From the NCBI RefSeq assembly GCF_037975245.1, contig NC_092571.1:10609917-10673916 (forward strand): a stretch of DNA of 64,000 bases, in the 5' to 3' direction. A program made the position numbers and the translations under genes. Shown here piece by piece: positions 52,140 through 64,000 of this stretch; positions within the stretch are counted from its first letter, which is position 1; each line of letters begins with the position of its first letter. The notes under the pieces are model-generated. The model was not told the origin of the DNA and did no database searches. It saw only the letters and a program-made list of their open reading frames with translations. Origin of the DNA: Apostichopus japonicus (Eukaryota > Echinodermata > Holothuroidea > Aspidochirotida > Stichopodidae).

Positions 52140-55100
52140 GAGGAAAGTACTGATAGTAGGGTTGTTAGTTTAAATAAATGTCTTCAGTATATATGGTACT
52201 TATAATGCTCGGTAAGTCATGTCTCTTTTCTTATTGGACATATACTGAATTGAGTTACTTATCATAACTTCTGCTCCCATCCTTCACTACTACAAAAGGA
52301 CCTCAAATTATTTCACTTGTTTAGTAAAAAATGTAATTTTGGTAATACATATTGATTAATTTCATCTGGCATAGTTTTCACTGCATATGAACATCTGTAT
52401 TGAATTCAGACTGTATAAATACTCGCCTTGATAGATTTGTACTCTTACTTGGGTTATTTCGGCGGAATGGAGTAAACACTCCATTGGAAAATTAAGTACT
52501 CATGCCTATAGAGCTGCCTACCTGTACTGGTACTCATATCTAGGGTAATTCTACTAGTAATCATGCTGTGTTACTCGTACTAAATAAATGATTGCGTTAC
52601 TTACCATAACTGTTGCCTTACTCCAAATACTCTGCATGCCAGGTTACATAATTCCCATATAACTCACATATAAACAACAGCCCTTAGGCAGTATACATTC
52701 GTTCCTCCACCCCAACCACCCCACCCATCTCCGCCTCTCCCCGAGCAGGTCAAATATTCACATCTCCAACTTGGCATTTCCGGCTCTCACTCTTCTCGTC
52801 GTCATTACTTTGAGTTCTGACCGGAAGTTCGGATTTCCGGCTATCTGGACTCGGAATCAGCTCGTACTCAGAGAATATTGGACTCGGGCTTTTTTCGCTC
52901 TCGGACCCTTTGGACTCGACTCCTCCTCGGTAAAGGTGGACTCGACAACAATAGACACGTCTAGATTTTCCAACTCATTGTCGATATATACATGTATCTC
53001 CATCTGTCTCGATTTTTTCATCTTCATTACATTCATTGTGAGGTCAGTCAAGTCACCTAACGGTTAACTTGATCAGTGTTATTTACGAGTGTCTGTCACT
53101 TAGAATAGCTATCGAATATTCCGTTTCCAGCATACCTTAAAGGTATGACGTCAATGTGACGGAAAACGTGTGATAGTGACATAAAAGTATTAGGCAATAC
53201 CACGACACCTCTATGAGAGAGTTTCGGAGAGTGCCGTATTCATTGACTTCCTTCAATCTCCCTTTTCATTACCATATGAGTAACGCCGTTTGTCCCTTCT
53301 TATCTCTTCAGGTCAGTAATCTCGTTTTCTGGTGTCCAGATAATTGATCTGATGTCGTCAGGTAATTAGTCTAACATTTTAGACGTAACGCAACTGCTGG
53401 ACTAATTCCCTTGGCGAATATAAAGTCTTACAACTGTTAAAACCCTTACAGGAAAACCAGCAAAATTCTTTAACAAGTTCTTTTATTTTTTTACAATCAC
53501 TTGACATTCTTAAAAGCAACTCAAACAGCTTTCGGCTCTCTTTTAGTAAAGGAATGTTTCCCGCCCTTAAAATTTAAACACGCGTACATTTGAATGTTAT
53601 AATAATTGAGCACTTGAACATTTGGACATATAAATCCTTGAAAACTGGAACATTTGATCCCTTTTAATACTCTCCAACACTGGAACAGTTCATCACAAAA
53701 TTTGGAGATTTGAATATTTGAAGGCATTGACAATTACCCATATAACATCATGTTACAACATATGCATGTCTATCAGTCTATCGCCAAAAAGTCATAACAA
53801 GCGCTTAAGCTACTTTTTGAAAGTATAATTCCTTTGCAAACATCTTTAATGTGCTAATTGAAATTTGGAAGAAAGGCGATATGGTTAATTACTCATTAAA
53901 ACTTTAATTATAATGAAAAACCAGAATTAAACACTGTTTAACGTTGGCGAGAATACTTTCAGCTGCTAAGATTAAGGAAGTTCCAGGATTTTGCACCTGC
54001 TTATCCTTATCACCAAAAACATGTAATCAACAGGTATAGAACGAAATGATTGGAACGATAATGTGTAACGTGTAGGCGAAATATTTCTTATAACACATAC
54101 TGTGCCGAATTTAGATCAGAAGTTCAAATAAACAATTTATCATGGAAAGTGATTTTCATAATTTTATTAGATTCCCCCATGCCATACTGTTTCAGTGTAG
54201 TGAAGTAATTCTTTATTTAATATGGTTAGAAATATAATGTCAGAATGCATTTACTGGCTCAATAAGTAACAGTGAGAACTTTTGAAAATTGTAACATAAG
54301 TAACTGTTAGATAACAAACTATTAAACTGCCAAGACAACAAACAAGGTTTCTAGGTAACGTAAGGATATGATTGTCTTGTAAACTTATACGTTTAACACG
54401 TGTACAATTTAAAAAGAAATGTTGAATGAAATGAAACATACAAACATATTTTTCCCATTTCTGTTAACATTTAGAAGAGTAAACCATTCTATGCTATTGT
54501 TTTATATTGAAGCGTATCATCAAAGAACCATACACAAACCTTGTCCCAACTAAAGAAGTTCTGTACAATTTCGGTAAAATACTGCAGAATGGATGATTCA
54601 CTAATTCATTATTTGCTGAATAAACCTCAAAAGATATCTAGTTGTATCAATAGAAGTCGGTATAGGTTGAGTAGAGTTACCGCAATTTAGTACACGCGTG
54701 CAGACTATAACAATAACGTATATTAATTAAATTATTAAGATCACTCAGTCGTAGCATATATAGGTATAGAATAACAGAAGGCGCAGGTTATCTAACCACG
54801 TTTCGTTTTAGATTCTTACCGTATTGCATTGTGGTAAGCTATCCTATTACGTACGGTACGACTTCAAAAAAATGACGGTTTGGAAGGAAAATAGAGTCAA
54901 TTGACTGGATGCAACACGAAGCAAACTATTAGTTTCATCTAAACATCATTCGTGTTAACTCCACCGATATTCATAATCACTCAGAAGCCGGATCAAATAC
55001 CATAATGTAACTAGACAGTTGTCACAAAATTTAATATGTTACCTATACCAGAGAATTGTCCTCATAAGTTTCTGACAGCTGTAGAATGAGGACATATTTG

Positions 55101-57570
55101 TGCATGTTTTTTTCTAAAATAAGGCAATCGGGTGTTACGAGTAACCACTAAAGTGACATGTCGTTTCGTTTGGGGTTTTCTTTAGGTATGTGTGTGTGGG
55201 GGGGGGGGGTGGGGGGAGTGCAAGTCCTTAGGTCTAGAAGTGTATTTCTGTGTACTTTTACAGTTCTCTGTTCTCAATTCACAATACAAATAGTATATAC
55301 TTTTATAAACAAGATTGTTACAACGAGTACTCAAATTTCCTTTGTGCAATGTAATTTATTTATATATTTAGCACATGAACATGGAAGTTTTATACTGAGA
55401 TCAAGATTGTGTAGTCATGCAAAGATAAAAAAGATATTTTATATTTTCATATCGGAACAAAATGACAAATGATGAATATTCTATATCATAAATCTTTTAC
55501 ATTACATTCCTCTTCGAACTGGTGTTGCTATAGTCCGACAAATAATGCAGACATATTTCCCTTTCATGATAGTTAAACGGTCGCATGAGCTTCGATTGTA
55601 ACATTATCAATTTGGCCAAGGCTACACCACATATTACCGACGATTCAAGAAACATATAATTAGTTCAAGTACAGCGACTGATATAGCAACATTAGGCGGA
55701 AGAGAATATTCTAAGAATACGGGCTCTGGCTTGATACTAAATTAAACGAAACGTAAGGTAAAATTTACCAATCACAAGGGTTATCGAAAACACCTGATAT
55801 ATTGATGATACAAAGTGGAGTAATGCAAATTAAGCCCGCAGATGACTCCCGTGCACGTACGCGTGTGTCTTGATGCCCAAAAGGTGTTTGTAACTGATTG
55901 GGTTTATTTGTGCTCTATTATCTCATTCTTTCATCTCGATTGACCTATTTTAAGAGTAGTTTCTTTTTCTTTCCGGTAAGAACTGTAAGTGTATATGAAG
56001 GTGAAAAAGGAAACTTGTATGCAATGAATTATCAACGTTTTAGGACGAAACTTTGAACAAAGTCGGTGAAATTGTCCAATATTTCCAAATAAATATACTT
56101 TACCAGCATGTCATGATTCAAAAGACGTCGTATTTGTGGTCCTTGAAACTGACGTATCACCGCTTTCAGAATACCTTGGATTTTTTTGCAGTACAAAAGG
56201 TAGCGGTATAGGCTAGCAGTTGGGCTAGTAAATTGTAGAGTTAGTTTCAGTAGGAACTATAAACATATCTTCTATCTATGTGATGTGCAATACACACCTG
56301 TAGACATAGTCATTCCATACCTGTTTACGAAAGCATAACACATACCTCAAACCTGGCTTGACTATAAGTTTTGCACAACAGACACATTAGCCATAAGAGA
56401 AACTAACATTCTGTTTTGAGGAACATTTATTATCCATGCAAGGTACCTCTTTCAAGAAATCTTTATCGCTGGTGTGCAATTATCATTTACAAATTGGAAG
56501 AACTACGATACACGCACTCTGTTCCTTATCTGCATACTAGTGGAGGATGAGTAACTACTCGAAACAGCTTTGCATGATAAACGAATCAGATTGCATGTAA
56601 TAGTAACTTTAATCAGACGTTGGATGAAAATAACAGATACTCGCTGTCAATAATATTCAGTCATTGATGTACTTATCATCTCCTTGGCTCAATGGTTTAT
56701 AAAGTTATATTTGGGAGATTGTATCGAACAAGTGACAAATCTAAGAGAAACAATGAGAACTGTAAACGAAAGACTGATGTTATACTGAAACACAACTAGT
56801 ACATACTTTGCATTCGTTCTTAATATCGCTAGTAATAGAGTTGAAGTATTTCAGACCAAACAGATGAAAAAGTGGACGAGGTGAGCATTTATTACGTAAC
56901 ATGTAATGGACTTTATCTGTTTTTCAGCCTCAGAGATATTCTTCTCATGGTAGACAGTAACCTAGGGGTGTAATGAGGTAAAAACTTATAAGGTTGATAA
57001 ATTCTTCGAATAATAGTTGATATTTGAAAACCCCCATGCATACAGAGTACTTCATTAAATAACATAAAACAGTATCTGAAAGACGAAATGTGAAGACTCT
57101 AATAGAATCATATTTTGATTTGAAGGGAAGTGCACAGAATCACGTATGTGTTTAGTACATTAACGTCAACATGTCACTGTTTGCCGGGTATTTTTATTTT
57201 TTAGCATCTAACGAGTTTACTTGATCTTATTATTGGAATCACAAGTGTATCCGATTTAAGCAAATATCTCAGGTCAATGTGCCTCTTTCAGATGTTGTCC
57301 CATCCTGTTTTGATGACTGTAATACGTTGTTTACAAGGTAAGCAGTGATCACAATATTTTCAGGAAGTGTTATACGGAATCGTTTACTAAAGAGAAAAAG
57401 ACAGAACAAGCGATTCGGTAAAGTGCTTTTTTATCTACAAATTCATCTCACCCCTGGGTGTCGGTCGATATCTTGCAATACGACATCAGAGAATTGTTGA
57501 CTGTTCTAGTAGCAGCCTATCAAAACGTATAGATAATCAGTATCGCGCTGCAATGTGAGCATTCAAATAT
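52140..57570. other. Gene-free stretch
   Basis: Contains a near-repeat GTTACTTAYCATAACT at about 52254 and 52593, and a TCG/CGGACTCG-rich patch at 52790-52930 that gives 64- and 98-codon ORFs on opposite strands without a known motif. A CRE palindrome occurs at 53146-53153 and a G run with TGTG at 55188-55218. No exon is supported. Confidence 0.5.
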
Positions 57571-57588
57571 ATGTGTAAAAGTAAGTTG

Positions 57589-57627
57589 GCCTGATGTTTC
57601 GATCCTAGCAGGATCTTCTTCAAAGGC
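57589..57627 (-). ncRNA. Hammerhead ribozyme-like motif, copy E (decayed)
   Basis: Stem II GAUCC-UGCUA-GGAUC and stem I GCCU/AGGC are intact on the minus strand. However, the core reads UUGAAGA instead of CUGAAGA, and the cleavage triplet reads AUC after GAAAC instead of GUC. Loss of the invariant C and of the stem III pair should abolish activity. Confidence 0.55.
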
Positions 57628-57953
57628 TAAATGACAAGTAACAGTAACAGAAGGTACAAAAACACGCATAGAATACAGAAAGTTTAATAAGCATGGTGAA
57701 CACAAAGAGAAAGATGTAAGAGGATTAGTAGACAGGGGATGGAGAGAAGAAAGGTAGAAACCAAAAGGGGAAGAGGAGAGGTAGGGAATAAACTAGAGAA
57801 CGACAAATATTGAAAGGTGTGGAGAAAAGGGTGGAAGAGAGCTATGAGAAGAGGAGTAAATGGGCCGGGGGGGGGGGGGAGACATGGGGAGAAGGAGGGG
57901 GGACAGAAGAAAGTTAGTCATGTCCTTCCTGAATGTTGAGCCCATGAGGTTGA

Positions 57954-58289
57954 ATGGTGCGAAGACGTTGCATCCACATCCTCTCTCTGCTGATTCGTAC
58001 TAGGTCAGGACGGCTACCTAAAGGTCACATCACTTGCACAACCACTAATATCATATATCTGATCTCGTGTAGAGTTTGCGGCATCCAGTATGTTGGCGAA
58101 ACCAAAACCACCCTCAAGAAGCGATTCTATGGTCACAGACCCACAGTGAACACCATGAAGATTGAGACCCCTGTTGGAGAACACTTTAACCTTCCCAACC
58201 AAACCATTGATGACATGTCCCTGCAGGGGATTGAATCCAGTTTATTCCCTACCCACTTCCCTTTAATCCTCTCTTTGTCCCTCCACTAA
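57954..58289 (+). pseudogene. Penelope-like element GIY-YIG endonuclease, C-terminal fragment
   Basis: The translation contains CTTTNIIYLISC-x2-C, then GIQYVGET, LKKRFYGHR and ETPVGEHFN. This is the GIY-YIG nuclease domain of Penelope-like retroelements, with the zinc-type CxxC pair (Cys39, Cys42) placed before the second motif, YVG at 46-48, a catalytic-type Arg57 and Glu76. In intact elements it follows the reverse transcriptase and nicks DNA for target-primed insertion. Upstream codons 1-25 do not resemble the RT thumb, and the frame runs into 3' UTR-like pyrimidine-rich sequence after residue 95. It is a 5'-truncated copy of an otherwise well-preserved domain. Confidence 0.8.
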
Positions 58290-58380
58290 TTACCTCCTGC
58301 CTCTTCTCTTCCCTTGTTGGTTTCTTTCATTCTTCTCTCCATCCCTTCTCTACTAATCCAATTACATCCCTCCCTTTGTT

Positions 58381-61224
58381 TTCTCTTTCGTTGGGTAGAA
58401 ATTATTGAAATAGGTTATAACTCACTCAAATTAGAAGCTAGTTCTAGGGTGGTCTTGTCAAATCCGTGGCACTGTAGTGTGCCAAAACAAATTTACAATT
58501 TGAATAACTTATAAAGTAAAAGACGGTACAGCGATGAGTTGTTAACAATTGGGATAAGTTTCTATTCCTTTCACTTGTTTTGTCTAAAGTTCTCATTTTC
58601 GTCTGGAATATTCTTTCAACAGTACAGTTAAAGCTATCTCATTGTCTATGATTTACTATAAATATTGCTTAAATAATTCGTATATGAAGCTAAGTTTCAT
58701 CGACTTAGGATTCATTCATTCATCAAAACTGTCTGTCTAACGGCATAGTCCATTGGTTTTATAACATTAATCTTGAGATGCAAATGGCTGGTATCAATTT
58801 GAGAATTCTCGTCAATTGCGGATTAACGTCAACTGGTTTAACTGTGAGCCTTTAAATGCATTTTGTAATTTTCGTCGATTATATTTGGCCCACCAATATA
58901 ATGGGGAAGGGGCAAGTGGAGGGAAAAATCTGACTGGATGGGGGCATAAAATACCTCCAAGAACAACAAATGAACAAATAGAGTGATGATTACCCTAAAA
59001 CCGCCGAATTTATTCTCTGAAACAGCATTAATCTTTGTTGCGTATGTTCCAGTATTAAAGGTATAGATTAAAAAATAGGAAGCCCTGAACCAGAGAGGCA
59101 TTAATTTTAGACAAAAGGTTATTTGAAGACAGTTTGTCGAGATATTTGTAGAATTACGAAGAATGATTTTAACACCCCCCGTACCACTGGACCCGACAGA
59201 TGGATGGATAGGTTTGACACCTGTTAGTTTTCGCACTGCTTTATGCTGTAAAAGCAAGGCAATTTCTAACAACTGTAGACTGCATTCGGGGAACTCTCAC
59301 GTTAGTATTGTCAAAAATAGGAAATGTTAGTTGGATAGGTTTGGAAATCTTAAGTTATAGAAGGTCATATCTTCCTAAGTGTTCATATGAACAGTATAAT
59401 CATTTTCATAACAATACAATTATGTTCCCAAATTTAAAATTAGTGACTACTTGGTTATCCAGTGAATCTTTTCGATTCAACATGATTTTCCAAGCCCCTT
59501 CCCCGACATATATCATTAATATAATGAATAACGAATAATAATAAATGAAGAAGGCACTTGAAAGTATCCATACATATGTCAGCAACACCCCCTTCCTTTT
59601 TATAAACTTGTAAGTGGATATCTACACTTCGATTGCATCTGAAGGTAGCTTTACAGATTGTTACCTTTATTTGATGTGACAATATACCATCAATTAGTGA
59701 TGTTCGGAAGCTTAGAGTGACAATTACCATCATGATATCTGACTATGGCTTGGTTGAAGACGACCTTAAAAATTGAAAATCGTTGAGTTTAATTCTTTTC
59801 CCTTGCAGGTTATTCTACCCCCTTTAAAATAACTAATATTTTACATAAGTGTATAGCTTCAAGTTTAAAGCAAGCTTAAAATTCGGACTTTTGTCAGCCA
59901 CCCCAGAGAAGACGGATAAAATCAGTCGGATTTTGTCAGCAACTTACCTGTAATTATTGTAGTGCGCATGCGCGCAACAATATCGGGATAACTAGCCCGC
60001 TCCATCATCTACATGGCTGGCTGGTGAATGCCAGCTGAACATACACTATTCATAGTAATCTCAAACTCACACGTTGGCTACGCAAGAAAAAATTCCCGAC
60101 CAAGAGTTGCAAAGAATTGTGGCGGCGAACAGTTAATTCTGCACACGTAAAGAAAATAGATCTCCTAGAGTAGCATAGTTCTTCAAAACAGTAGGTAAAA
60201 TTCTCTACTTTGGTTCGTTATTCTCGAATTGAACAAGACCGGTAAAACTTAACGCATTTGAGTTAACAACATCTTGTTACAAGGTTGCAAGCAAAAAATG
60301 TGAATCGTATTTATCCTCAACGACTCGGCGTTATCAGTACTAATTCAGCTCTTGCAACAAAGGCACTTGTAACGTTATAATCGTACGTATATGGTTGGCC
60401 GTGTACGTGTACGTGTATGGCATATAACGTGGTTTGGATGATGACCAACCAGTGCCAGGTAATCGACCAAGCAGTTTTTGATAGGCCGGAGAGTTACATT
60501 TGTGCAATGATATACACTAGACATGTACATTATATTCTTTTGATTAATATATTAAGTGTAAACTTTCGCCTATGCTGGTTGTCCGGTTAAACTGTGATGG
60601 TTTTAAGCATTTCTTCGTTTATGATTGCAGACGCGTGCTAGCTGGAGTACTGCACAATATATCTTAGCTTTGGTCTACTCTAAGGGACCAGTCGCCGTGC
60701 TGGCTTCTTCGTGACCGAAATAGCTTCAAGAAACCCTCCATTGAATATCGACAACTAACAAACTTTCACCTTCACCACGCACTACAATTACATGTATTTG
60801 TATACAAATACTGTTGTTCTAGCAGGGAGTCGTTATATTCCATAACAACTCCCTGGTTCTAGTTTACAACTGGCATTAGAGCCTTCTGCTAAATTAAGGC
60901 ATGATTGGAGACCGTCAATACCTTATTGAATCAAAAGCTGATGCGTTGATTTATTGTCAATATCGGACAGCGGTTTTTATGTATTGGAACACTGGTAATC
61001 TGATAGTTAGCTCTCGGGTAATAATGCATACTAGACCAGTTTCCAAAAATAAAAATAATAAGAATGGAAAAATCCCACATATTCTTAAGATCAAATGTAA
61101 CAAGAGCCCAAGGGCACTGTGGTTCGTTGCGTAGGGGTATATGACAATACACATAATATTATCATAGTAAGATTGGTCCTACTTGTACCCATTAAGTAAC
61201 CAACACTATAGCCAACACTTTGTG
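58381..61224. other. Gene-free stretch
   Basis: No recognisable exon; the longest ORF (144 codons, minus, 58838-59272) has no known motif. A GTACGTGTACGTGTATGG stretch lies at about 60402-60420. The rest is ordinary AT-rich DNA. Confidence 0.5.
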
Positions 61225-64000
61225 ATCACAAATTCTGATCAGATTTATGATCGGAAGGCACTTTTGAGATCTGAATATGGCGTCGAAACTGTAAGAAATA
61301 TAAGGTCACATACAAGCGGGTCAACAGATATGATAACATAGGTGACCTCTGATCACATCAAGGGCGTAAGAACCGGGGGGGGGGGCTGAGGGGGGGGGGG
61401 GCGCAAGCCTCCCAGTGAAAAATGTGGAGGGGCGGAAGTATCATTCCGCCCCCCCCCCCGCTTCGCAAGTCAGAAAACCCCTTTTTCATTTCCAAATGAG
61501 AAAAAAAAATCTCATTTGTAGCACCAAATTGCATCTAAGGCCAGGTGAAAATACAAAATTAAGTTTACAAAATGGAGTGGGTGTTGAAGTGTGCTATATT
61601 GCACCAAATTGCATCTGAGGCCACCTGGAAATGCAAAAAATTCCAAAGGGGAGGGGGCACCCCCTCCCTTAGACCCCTCCCCCAGGCTGGCCATCAGTCT
61701 TCAGCCCCCCACTCAAAAATACCTTCCTACGCCACTGGATCACATGACCGTTAACTTTGAAAATGTTCCACCACCCCATTCACAACTTGTCCCAAAATAT
61801 CAATTGTGTCAGACCTTGGCACTGGGAGTTAATTGCATTAAATGTCTAAACATTAACTTTGAACTTGTATAATTTCACACACGAAGGTCACCCGGGGGTT
61901 AACCTATTCACATTTATGATCAGAAGGTACATTTGACATCTGAAAATAGTATCGAAACTGTAAAAATCCCCAAAACACTTAAAGGTCACCAGAGGGCAAG
62001 TTGAGGTCAAGGGTCACCCAGATGCGGGTCGACAAGTGGGTTACATTGAAGCAACTCCCAACCCTAATGGACAATTCATTCTCAAGTTATCACAAAAATA
62101 CTAGTTTTTTATCATTAATTGACCTTTGGTGACCTCGGATCACATGACCGTTAAGTTTGAAAATATTCCCCTATACCATTTGCAACTTGTCCGAAAATAT
62201 CAACCGTGTCACACCTTGGCACTGGGAGTTATTGCACTAAAATGTCTGCAGATTAACTTTGACCTCATATAACTGAACCCACAAAGGTCACCTTGGGTCA
62301 ACTTATTAACATTTTTGATCGGTGAGACGTGAATATAGCATCAAACTATAAAAATTCAAACAATTTTTTCTTTGCCCATTTTCTCCCACCAAAATACTCG
62401 TTTTTTAACATTAATTGACCTTTGGTGACCTCTGATCACATGACTGTTAAGTTTGAAAATATTCCCTTACACCATTTGCAACTTGTCCAAAAATATCAAC
62501 CGTGTCACACCTTGGAACTGGGAGTTATTGCATTAAATGTCTGAAAATTAACTTTGACCTTGTACAACTTTGCACACGAAGGTCACGCGGGGGTCAACCC
62601 ATTGACATTTATGATTAGAAGGTACCTTTGACATCTGAAAATAGCATCGAAACTGTAAAAATCCCCAAAACATGTAAAGGTCACCAGAGGTCAAATTGAG
62701 GTCAAGGGTCACTAAGATGCAGGTCGACAATTGGATTGCATTGAAGCAACTCCCAACCCTAACGGACAATTTGTTCTCAAGTTATCGCAAAAATAGTGGT
62801 TTTTTATCATTAATTGACCTTTGGTGACCTTGGATCACATGACCGTTAAGTTTGAAAATGTTTCCCTACACCATTTGCAACTTGTCCCAAAATATAAACC
62901 GTGTCACCCCTTGGCACTGGGAGTTATTGCACTCATCGCTGAAAATTAACTTTGACCTTGTATAACTTAACACACAAAGGTCACCTGGGGTCAACCCATT
63001 GACATTTTTGATCGGTGAGACGTGAATATAGCATCAAAACTATAAAAATTCAAACATTTTTATCTTTGCTCATTTTCTCCCCCCAAAGTACTAGTTCTTT
63101 AACATTAATTGACCTTTGGTGACCTCGGATCACATAACCGTTAAGTTTGAAAATATTCCCCTATACCATTTGCAACTTGTCCCAAAATATCATCCGTATC
63201 ACACCTTGGCACTGGGGGTAATTGCATTAAAGGTCTGAAAATTAACTTTGACCTTGTATAACTTCACACACAAAGGTCACCCGGGTGTCAACCCATTGAC
63301 ATTTTTGATCGGAAGGTACCTTTGATATCCAAATCTAGCATCAAAACCAAACATTTTCGTTTTTGCCCGTTTTTTTCTCAAAATATGCATATTTTTTTTC
63401 TAATGTGACCTTTGACCTTTTGACCTTGGTTTCAGATGTAGTTTGATCTGCTGATCCCAAAAAACAAAACGACAAGTCTGTACAGCCATCCTAACTCCGA
63501 CCGAAAAACTTTGACCCCATATAACTTCGCACACAAAGGTCACACAGGGTCAACCTATTGACATTTATGATCAGAAGGTACATTTGACATCTGAAAATAG
63601 CATCAAAACTGTAAAAATCCCCAAAACACGTAAAGGTCACCAGAGGTCAAATTGAGGTCAAAGGTCACCCAGATGCGGGTCAACAATTGGATTACATTGA
63701 AGCAACTCCCAACCCTAACGGACAATTCGTTCTCAAGTTATCGCAAAAATACTTGTTTTTCAACATTAATTGACCTTTGGTGACCTTGGATCACATGACC
63801 GTTCCGTTTGAAAATGTTCTCCTCACCAGTTCACAACTTGTCCCAAAATATCAACCTTGTCGCACATTGGCACTGGGGGTTATTGCAGTTTTAATATTTT
63901 GGGTTTTTGGCCTCTAACTGACCTTTGGTGACCTTCACAGGCACCAAAAACAACAGGGCACACCTTCTCCATATGGCGGATCTATAGTCCAAGTTTGGCC
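61225..64000. repeat. Complex satellite with alternating ~295- and ~400-bp units
   Basis: The landmark GACCTTTGGTGACCT occurs at 62121, 62417, 62816, 63111 and 63772, with variants at 63402 and 63920. Intervals alternate near 295 and 370-400 bp, giving a higher-order period of about 695 bp. The long unit contains AACTCCCAACCCTAA and GTTATCGCAAAAATA; the short unit contains GATCGGTGAGACGTGAATA. The array runs off the right edge of the window. A shortened unit at 61240-61358 is its left end, cut by a hAT-like insertion. The sequence is non-coding and unusually dense in AGGTCA/TGACCT. Confidence 0.9.
61359..61737. mobile_element. Second hAT-like non-autonomous element, 379 bp, inserted in the satellite
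   Basis: Flanked by the identical 8-mer GATCACAT (61351-61358 and 61738-61745). The right end, read inverted, is CAGTGGCGTAGGAA and the left end is CAAGGGCGTAAGAA, so the terminal repeats are about 14 bp with three differences. The flanks rejoin as the satellite word CTGATCACATGACCGTTAA, which occurs uninterrupted in other units (for example near 62431). Inside are two long G runs, a C run and an 80-bp tandem duplication (GCACCAAATTGCATCT at 61521 and 61601). No transposase is encoded. The termini relate it to the element at 23-354. Confidence 0.85.

Larger units (their letters stand above)
57571..58380. mobile_element. Penelope-like element remnant with inverted 3' region
   Basis: 57571-57940 on the minus strand is the element's end repeat (hammerhead relic and pyrimidine-rich tract). 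From 57954 the plus strand carries the GIY-YIG coding end, and 58240-58380 again contains the pyrimidine-rich tract, now on the plus strand. Shared words are TTTATTCCCTACC, TTGGTTTCT, TTCTTCTCTCCATCCC and CTACTAATCC. The two copies of the 3' region therefore point in opposite directions around the coding end. Inverted and tandem copies of the ends are typical of PLEs. The reverse transcriptase and the plus-strand hammerhead are missing, so the copy is dead. Confidence 0.75.

Noticed and set aside
58838-59272. 144-codon minus-strand ORF
   Set aside because: No recognisable motif, no good initiation context, and composition as in the flanking non-coding DNA.

Overview
The window looks like AT-rich nuclear DNA from an animal. 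It has no operons, almost no long ORFs, many microsatellites and poly-G tracts, hAT-type mini-transposons with 8-bp target duplications, fragments of non-LTR retrotransposons, Penelope-like element (PLE) remains with hammerhead-ribozyme motifs, and a decayed copy of a dispersed C2H2 zinc-finger gene family. This repeat mix, plus a probable peptide-hormone exon, would suit a marine invertebrate, possibly a deuterostome such as an echinoderm. That assignment is inference; no conserved housekeeping gene is present to fix the species.

Only one stretch looks like a real host protein-coding exon: 30563-30835 (+). It follows a strong splice acceptor and encodes the last 90 residues of what looks like a secreted peptide precursor: an acidic propeptide, a Lys-Arg cleavage site, then a C-terminal peptide whose two cysteines close a 17-residue ring. 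A CRE plus TATA box lies just downstream (31014-31099).

Layout. 1-362: hAT-like MITE. 363-7100: gene-free. 7101-7785: 10-bp minisatellite abutting an inverted PLE/hammerhead element. 7786-14190: gene-free, with a 38-bp tandem repeat at 11046. 14192-15018 (-): decayed CR1/L2-like reverse transcriptase. 15019-30562: gene-free, with AT, G-rich and ATACA repeats. 30563-31281: peptide exon and its 3' region. 31300-36520: gene-free, with one degenerate hammerhead-like motif at 34473. 36521-36990: poly-A/AAT tract holding a perfect 130-bp inverted repeat that carries two opposed hammerhead motifs. 40300-41763 (+): decayed zinc-finger family gene. 46545-46881: large AT palindromes. 48415-48795: array of about 18 short palindromes spaced about 21 bp apart. 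50220-51801 (-): 5' half of a jockey-like LINE (gag-like ORF1 and start of the endonuclease). 57571-58380: PLE remnant with an inverted 3' region, hammerhead relic and GIY-YIG endonuclease end. 61225-64000: complex satellite rich in AGGTCA half-sites, interrupted by a second hAT-like insertion.

The most notable structures are the hammerhead elements (five recognisable copies, always in inverted settings), the phased palindrome array, the half-site-rich satellite and the cysteine-ring peptide exon. I see no rRNA, no convincing tRNA, no CRISPR array and no prokaryotic gene.
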